From Butyrivibrio sp. (GTDB lineage: Bacteria > Bacillota > Clostridia > Lachnospirales > Lachnospiraceae), in the NCBI RefSeq assembly GCF_015056685.1, contig NZ_SVFW01000001.1, forward strand, positions 124,001 through 188,000: a DNA stretch of 64,000 nt. Direction: 5' to 3'. The position numbers and the translations under genes were made by a program. Positions 59,837 through 64,000 of the stretch are shown one piece after another; within the stretch, counting starts at the first letter, position 1; each line of letters begins with the position of its first letter. A model generated the notes under the pieces. The model was not told the DNA's origin. It saw nothing but the letters and a program-made list of their open reading frames with translations, and searched no databases.

Positions 59837-61900
59837 TTAAATCTTCATCGCGATATCCCAAGCGCCCCAGATGGCGCTTCTGATATTGCCTACCTTCTGG
59901 CAGTCTCCGAGGAGATGAACGTTTTTGGCCTCTTTCATGATAGGTATCGGATGATAACCTACTGACATGATGACTGAATCTGCAGGAAGTTTCTTTACCC
60001 TTCCATCCTTAAGTCCGATTTCAACTTCGTTTGGTGAAATACTCTTAACAGATGCATTTAGATAAACCGGAACTTCATTGGTCTTAAAGCAGTCTCTTAA
60101 GTAGCTGGTGTTTGCAAGGCACATGTTCTTGACTGCGATCAGGTCATCCTTCATCTCAACGATCTGAGGGTGCTTTCCCTTGCGGAAAAGATCCAGCGCA
60201 ATCTCGCAACCTGTAAGCCCACCGCCGATGATGACTACATTATCTCCTACTTTCTTTTTATCAAGAAGATAATCTGTAGCATCCATAGCATATTCGGCTG
60301 CTCCGGGAATTGGAATCCTGTTAGCCTCAGCGCCTGTTGCAATTATGTACTCATCAGCCTGAGGAAGGCTTCCGGCCTTAATTTCAGTATTGAAGTGAAC
60401 TTCTACACCGAGCTTACCAATCTGTCTCTTCTGCCATGCAATGAATTCTTTATCCTTTTCCTTGAATTCAGGTGCAGCTGCGGCGATAAATACTCCGCCA
60501 AGTTCACTAGTCTTTTCATAGATCACAGGTTTGTGTCCGCGAAGTGCCAGTATTCTTGCAGCCTCCATTCCACCTACACCGCCACCGATAATGGCAACCT
60601 TCTTAGGTTTCCTGGTCTGAATGACTCTGTACTTAACTGACTGCATAGAGCGGGGATTGACCGCACATCTACACATTCCTGCAGACTCTGAAAGATCCTG
60701 GTCATTGGCTGTTCCATTGTGCTTTGTAAGGTTAAAGCATGCTGAATGACAACAGATACATGGCCTGATATCAGCTTCTTTTTCTCTCTCAATCTTGGTA
60801 ACCCACTTAGGATCTGCAAGGAACTGTCTGCCCACAGCCATAGCGTCGATTCCGCCTTCACGGATTGCTTTTGCTCCGGCAAGGGGTTCCATTTTACCTG
60901 CACATACAACCGGGATATCTACGAACTTTTTGATGTGCTCTACGTCCTCGAGGTTGCAATTAACAGGCATATACTGTGGTGGATGTGCCCAGTACCAGGC
61001 ATCATAAGTTCCGTTGTCGCAGTTTAGCATGTCATAGCCTGCATCCTGAAGGAACTTAACTGCCTTTTCAGACTCTTCCATGTCACGACCGATCTCCTCA
61101 AAGTCTTCTCCCGGCATAGCGCCGTACTGGAAAGCCTTTGTCATTGATCTTACGGAATATCGCAGAGATACCGGATAGTCGTCTCCGCAGGTCTTCTTTA
61201 TCTCTTTTACGATCTCAGCTGCAAATCTGTATCGGTTCTCAAAAGAGCCGCCGTATTCGTCAGTTCTGTGGTTGGTGTATTTTAAAGTGAACTGATCCAA
61301 AAGATATCCTTCATGGACCGCGTGCACTTCAACTCCGTCTACTCCTGCCTCTTTGCAAAGTCTTGCTGTCTCGCCAAAAGCATAGATTATCTGCTCAATC
61401 TCTTTCTTGGTGATGGCCCTTGTAGTAACGTCATCTGCCCATCTGTTTGGCAGAACTGAAGGCGCTGCAGTCAGATACTCTGCATCGATAATAGGTTTTG
61501 CAAGAGTATTGAGCGCTTTATTTTTTGCAAGCATGGCAAGAGGTGCTGTAAGTGCCATTGATCTTCCAAAGCCTGCTGTCATCTGTATGAACATCTTGGC
61601 GCCGGTCTTATGAAATTCATCCATAAACTCTGCCAGTTCTTTAAATTTCTTTTTATTCTGGTAAAGCCACTTTCCCCCAAGCATATCCTTAACAGGTGCT
61701 ATACCCGGAATCACAAGGCCGCAATCGTGTTTTGCAATCTTAAGTAAAAGCCTTGCTGCCTCCTTATCAAAATGGCTTCCTGTGGGCTCCATCCAGCCAA
61801 AGATGCAGGTTCCGCCCATAGGTGCCAAAACAATTCTGTTCTTTATTTCCAGGTTTCCAATTTTCCAAGGCGTAAAAAGCGCCTCATATTCCTGCTTCAT
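59837..61900 (-). CDS. Fe-S flavin enoate / 2,4-dienoyl-CoA reductase-family oxidoreductase
   Basis: 687 residues from the ATG at 61898-61900 (GGGGG six bases before it). An old-yellow-enzyme TIM barrel (about 5-370) has NRIVLAPMGG and GVEVHAVHEGYLLDQF. A 4Fe-4S site follows with Cys in CICCHSACF (about 378) and GMCRCAVNP (about 405). The FAD/NAD(P) domains come next: VAIIGGGVGGMEAARI (about 432) and VVIIGGGLTGCEIAL (about 560). This is the FadH/BaiCD/BaiH layout that reduces enoyl- or dienoyl-type double bonds. It is the last of five tightly spaced genes with a 2-hydroxyacyl-CoA dehydratase, so the dehydrated enoyl product is a logical substrate. Confidence 0.92.
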   Translation of the reverse strand: MKQEYEALFTPWKIGNLEIKNRIVLAPMGGTCIFGWMEPTGSHFDKEAARLLLKIAKHDCGLVIPGIAPVKDMLGGKWLYQNKKKFKELAEFMDEFHKTGAKMFIQMTAGFGRSMALTAPLAMLAKNKALNTLAKPIIDAEYLTAAPSVLPNRWADDVTTRAITKKEIEQIIYAFGETARLCKEAGVDGVEVHAVHEGYLLDQFTLKYTNHRTDEYGGSFENRYRFAAEIVKEIKKTCGDDYPVSLRYSVRSMTKAFQYGAMPGEDFEEIGRDMEESEKAVKFLQDAGYDMLNCDNGTYDAWYWAHPPQYMPVNCNLEDVEHIKKFVDIPVVCAGKMEPLAGAKAIREGGIDAMAVGRQFLADPKWVTKIEREKEADIRPCICCHSACFNLTKHNGTANDQDLSESAGMCRCAVNPRSMQSVKYRVIQTRKPKKVAIIGGGVGGMEAARILALRGHKPVIYEKTSELGGVFIAAAAPEFKEKDKEFIAWQKRQIGKLGVEVHFNTEIKAGSLPQADEYIIATGAEANRIPIPGAAEYAMDATDYLLDKKKVGDNVVIIGGGLTGCEIALDLFRKGKHPQIVEMKDDLIAVKNMCLANTSYLRDCFKTNEVPVYLNASVKSISPNEVEIGLKDGRVKKLPADSVIMSVGYHPIPIMKEAKNVHLLGDCQKVGNIRSAIWGAWDIAMKI

Positions 61901-61929
61901 TGTCATCCCCCTTTAGTGTCTATAGTGTT

Positions 61930-62643
61930 TCAGTTTTTCTTCTTAAGATGCAATTCCTTAAGACCATCAACCTCGTCGCACACCGCTTTCATGCTGCAAT
62001 GTCCGCAATCTGTGGGCATCCCGTCAAGTATTTTCGTAAGCGTCCTTGTGATCTTGTCTACCTTGTCTGCGTTTGGAACAAGGCTCTCGACCAGCTCTTT
62101 GTCAGTAATAAAAATGACTCTGACCTTTTTTACCTCCGGAAGCTCTTTATACTTGGATATGTACGAACTTCCAACCCTGCTAAAAGAGATACCTCTTTTA
62201 AGAGCATCCTTGCTGACCCTTACCTGCTCAAGGTTACTGCTGGCAGATACTCTGACCATATACCCTTCCGGATATACATGGTATCTTACAAAATCAAGAT
62301 TTCTTATGGTTCCAAAGGCTTTTTCGCTGTCTGTCTCTTCTCCAAGATCGCTTGTTTCCAGAATGATCACCCGGGCAAAAGAAATACTTCCATTTATTTC
62401 AGTAATGTCTTTTCCCACCACCAATATCTCATCCTCAGAAATATCGGAATCAGTAGTCACGCAGGTATAGTTTACTGAGGGCTCACGCATTCCGCCAAGC
62501 TCTAAGGCTGCATCTCTTTGCATGATGAACTCCGTGTTATCAAGGAGTTTCCATGCACTATTCCTGTCATAGGAATATTTTTTATAAGTCTTTGCAGAAA
62601 CCTTCTCCATGGTCTCCGCGATTATGCTGTCATAAAGTTTCAT
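61930..62643 (-). CDS. CdhC/acetyl-CoA-synthase beta-family-like small protein
   Basis: 237 residues from the ATG at 62641-62643 (CGGAG upstream). It is soluble, with DAALELGGMREPSVNYTC, read as a conserved block near 43-60, and GYMVRVSASSNLEQVRVSK (about 148). The C-terminal CGHCSMKAVCDEV cluster (about 215) has three Cys and looks metal-binding. Proteins of this length and sequence are often labelled carbon monoxide dehydrogenase beta-subunit family, but no CODH/ACS genes are near. The actual role in this dehydratase operon is unknown. It lies 29 bases before the reductase gene. Confidence 0.75.
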   Translation of the reverse strand: MKLYDSIIAETMEKVSAKTYKKYSYDRNSAWKLLDNTEFIMQRDAALELGGMREPSVNYTCVTTDSDISEDEILVVGKDITEINGSISFARVIILETSDLGEETDSEKAFGTIRNLDFVRYHVYPEGYMVRVSASSNLEQVRVSKDALKRGISFSRVGSSYISKYKELPEVKKVRVIFITDKELVESLVPNADKVDKITRTLTKILDGMPTDCGHCSMKAVCDEVDGLKELHLKKKN

Positions 62644-62656
62644 AAAAAGGGCTCCG

Positions 62657-62824
62657 TTAGAATTTAATGTCTGCTTTCTTTCTGTCAAAGATCTTATTGA
62701 CCTGAACATAAGCCCACGCCATAAGCTTCTGATCCAGATTCCAGAAATAAATTATGAAGAGAACTCCCGTAACAATTGACAGTATTTTAAAGATCGTAAA
62801 AAATGTCTTGAATACCTTATTCAT
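62657..62824 (-). CDS. Tiny single-helix membrane protein in the dehydratase operon
   Basis: 55 residues from the ATG at 62822-62824 (AAAGGA upstream). One strong hydrophobic helix (about 9-28) is flanked by Lys at both ends, with a basic tail FDRKKADIKF. It lies between the activator gene and the CdhC-like gene, with gaps of 33 and 13 bases. It may anchor the reductase/dehydratase proteins to the membrane; this is inferred from position only. Confidence 0.65.
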   Translation of the reverse strand: MNKVFKTFFTIFKILSIVTGVLFIIYFWNLDQKLMAWAYVQVNKIFDRKKADIKF

Positions 62825-62857
62825 CGAAAGTTTTCCTTTCAAATCTACAAAAGTCTT

Positions 62858-63652
62858 TTAACTTGCAAGTCCCTTTTGTCTTGCGTACTCTGCTGCTCCA
62901 AGGGCTCCCATAAGCTGAGGATCAACTGAAAGCTCAACAACTTTCAGCTTAAGAACCTGCTCAATCGCAGCCTTAAGTCCATCGTTTTTAGCGCATCCAC
63001 CAGAAAGTGTGATGGAATCAGTTGCTCCGGCCTTCTTGGACATAACAAAGCATCTCTTTGCTACTGCCATCTCGATTCCGGCTGCAATCTCATCCATAGG
63101 CTTTCCTTCACCAACAAGTGTGATAACCTCTGACTCAGCGAAAACAGTGCACTGAGCAGTGATAGGAATAACGTTCTTTGCAGAAAGAGAAAGCTTTGAG
63201 AAGTCTTCAAGAGACATTTCAAAGGAACGAGCCATAGCCTCAAAGAATCTTCCAGTTCCGGCAGCACATTTATCGTTCATGGCGAAGTTTTTAACTGTTC
63301 CGTCTGTATCAATGGCGATACCCTTAACGTCCTGTCCACCGATATCAATAATGGCTTTAACGTTTGGATTTGTTACATGTACGCCCATAGCGTGGCATGA
63401 GATCTCTGAAATATTCTCATCCGCAAATGGAACCTTGTTTCGTCCGTATCCTGTACCGATAAGGTATGAAAGATCTCTTGTATCGTGAAGTTCAGGTACC
63501 TGAGATACAACCTCCTTCATGGCCATCTCAGCTGATTCCTGTGCTACAATCTTGCTCTTAAGTGTAGTGTTTGCAACCATCTTACCGTTCTCATCAACAA
63601 TAACGGCTTTTGTGTAGGTTGATCCTACGTCACATCCTCCAAAGTATTTCAT
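62858..63652 (-). CDS. 2-Hydroxyacyl-CoA dehydratase activator (BadF/HgdC-type ATPase)
   Basis: 264 residues, typical of HgdC/FldI. The ASKHA-fold phosphate loops are present: GGCDVGSTYTKAV (about 6) and IIDIGGQDVKGI (about 101). The two 4Fe-4S cysteines that sit at the dimer interface are Cys in MNDKCAAGTGRF (about 127) and ITAQCTVFAESEV (about 166). It hydrolyses ATP to drive an electron into the dehydratase. It lies 18 bases after the partial dehydratase gene and is very oxygen-sensitive in known cases. Confidence 0.96.
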   Translation of the reverse strand: MKYFGGCDVGSTYTKAVIVDENGKMVANTTLKSKIVAQESAEMAMKEVVSQVPELHDTRDLSYLIGTGYGRNKVPFADENISEISCHAMGVHVTNPNVKAIIDIGGQDVKGIAIDTDGTVKNFAMNDKCAAGTGRFFEAMARSFEMSLEDFSKLSLSAKNVIPITAQCTVFAESEVITLVGEGKPMDEIAAGIEMAVAKRCFVMSKKAGATDSITLSGGCAKNDGLKAAIEQVLKLKVVELSVDPQLMGALGAAEYARQKGLAS

Positions 63653-63670
63653 TATAATCTCCCTCCAATT

Positions 63671-64000
63671 CTACCAAGTAGTGTCATCTTCAAAATCAAC
63701 CAATGAAGGATCCACAGGCTCGGCCTTCATCACGGTTCTCATAAACTCATTGACTGTTGCTCGCATGTCTTTTCTTGAAACTGTTCTTGGATCCATCAGG
63801 TCGTGGCTGCACCAAAGAAGCTTGATGCCCCTCTCTCTTGCCTGTTCCTCAAAAAGTCCCTGAACAGTAGCCATGTTCTTGCAGGATACATGCTGATACA
63901 TGAGAACAAAGTCTACATTCCAGATCTCGCACTGTCTCCAGAGCTCTGTAACAACGTGGTCGTAACCGCCATTGGTATGCCTTCTCATGACCATTCGCTC
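63671..64000 (-). CDS. 2-Hydroxyacyl-CoA dehydratase subunit (HgdB/FldC-like), C-terminal part
   Basis: About 110 codons of a C-terminus are visible; the start lies beyond 64000. The part shows VDFVLMYQHVSCKN, with the conserved Cys of the D-component, and GIKLLWCSHDLMDPRTVSR, the usual ending pattern of HgdB-type subunits, read in short parts. It carries the catalytic 4Fe-4S cluster in family members and removes water from 2-hydroxyacyl-CoA. It heads, or lies within, the operon with its activator and the Fe-S flavin reductase. Substrate cannot be read from this fragment. Confidence 0.9.
   Translation of the reverse strand, partial: ERMVMRRHTNGGYDHVVTELWRQCEIWNVDFVLMYQHVSCKNMATVQGLFEEQARERGIKLLWCSHDLMDPRTVSRKDMRATVNEFMRTVMKAEPVDPSLVDFEDDTTW

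Noticed and set aside
61772..62470. A 232-codon plus-strand frame opposite the reductase and CdhC-like genes
   Set aside because: It spans the junction of two well-supported minus-strand genes and has shadow-type composition.
1..64000. tRNA, rRNA or prophage genes
   Set aside because: Reading the intergenic gaps showed no cloverleaf, rRNA or phage structural gene; most gaps are too short.

Overview
The window looks like chromosomal DNA of a low-GC anaerobic Firmicute of the family Lachnospiraceae, most likely Butyrivibrio or a close relative. This is an inference from the gene set: a GH3 beta-glucosidase with reversed domain order, a Rex repressor, an Agr-like LytTR/GHKL pair, a carboxyspermidine-type polyamine operon, several GGDEF proteins, 2-hydroxyacyl-CoA dehydratase genes and many short AT-rich intergenic gaps. 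I saw no rRNA, tRNA, CRISPR array, complete insertion sequence or prophage. Most genes lie on the minus strand.

Layout. 1-6926: an M16C peptidase (C-terminus off the window), a polytopic membrane protein, YebC, a CBS/CorC-type protein and a membrane protein with NAD-binding-like and RyR-like parts. 7064-8272: a membrane J-domain protein with a long acidic repeat (plus strand). 8364-15004: a surface/secreted carbohydrate module with two alpha/beta-hydrolase lipoproteins, a CE1-like esterase lipoprotein, a small lipoprotein and a permuted, membrane-anchored GH3 enzyme. 15041-19851: one transcription unit nnr-alr-LytTR regulator-GHKL kinase ending in a strong terminator. 19871-21303: rex plus a coiled-coil gene, driven by a consensus promoter with a Rex-like operator at its start site. 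21320-24124: a chemoreceptor, and divergently hslO.

24144-32110 is a seven-gene polyamine operon: SpeA, SpeE, carboxy(nor)spermidine dehydrogenase, NspC, AguA, AguB and a membrane protein of unknown function. Together these convert arginine to agmatine, N-carbamoylputrescine and putrescine, then to spermidine via carboxyspermidine. 32249-34556: NfeD, DUF362 and stomatin-like (SPFH) genes. 34681-36883: groES-groEL behind a perfect CIRCE operator. 37047-38807: an unknown small protein behind a near-perfect 25-bp palindrome, then a diguanylate cyclase. 38839-43401: a phosphoesterase and a heterodimeric ABC exporter. 43636-46483: tandem GGDEF paralogues, the first apparently catalytically dead. 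46652-48386: a GGGtGRT-family protein and its NifU-like partner.

49417-52523 holds the most unusual cluster: a zinc-ribbon/kinase-like protein, a vWA (MIDAS) protein and a divergent adenylosuccinate-synthetase-like enzyme in one operon with its own promoter and palindrome. After it come enolase, a mosaic Ig-like surface protein with a GC-rich core, and a PD-(D/E)XK (Rpn/YhgA-like) nuclease gene. A membrane GGDEF-receiver protein, apparently leaderless, faces a tiny double-glycine-leader peptide gene whose start codon lies inside a long inverted repeat. The window ends with a five-gene operon: 2-hydroxyacyl-CoA dehydratase subunit, its ATP-dependent activator, a tiny membrane protein, a CdhC-like protein and an Fe-S flavin enoate/dienoyl-CoA reductase. 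It probably serves anaerobic reductive metabolism of a 2-hydroxyacyl- or enoyl-type substrate.
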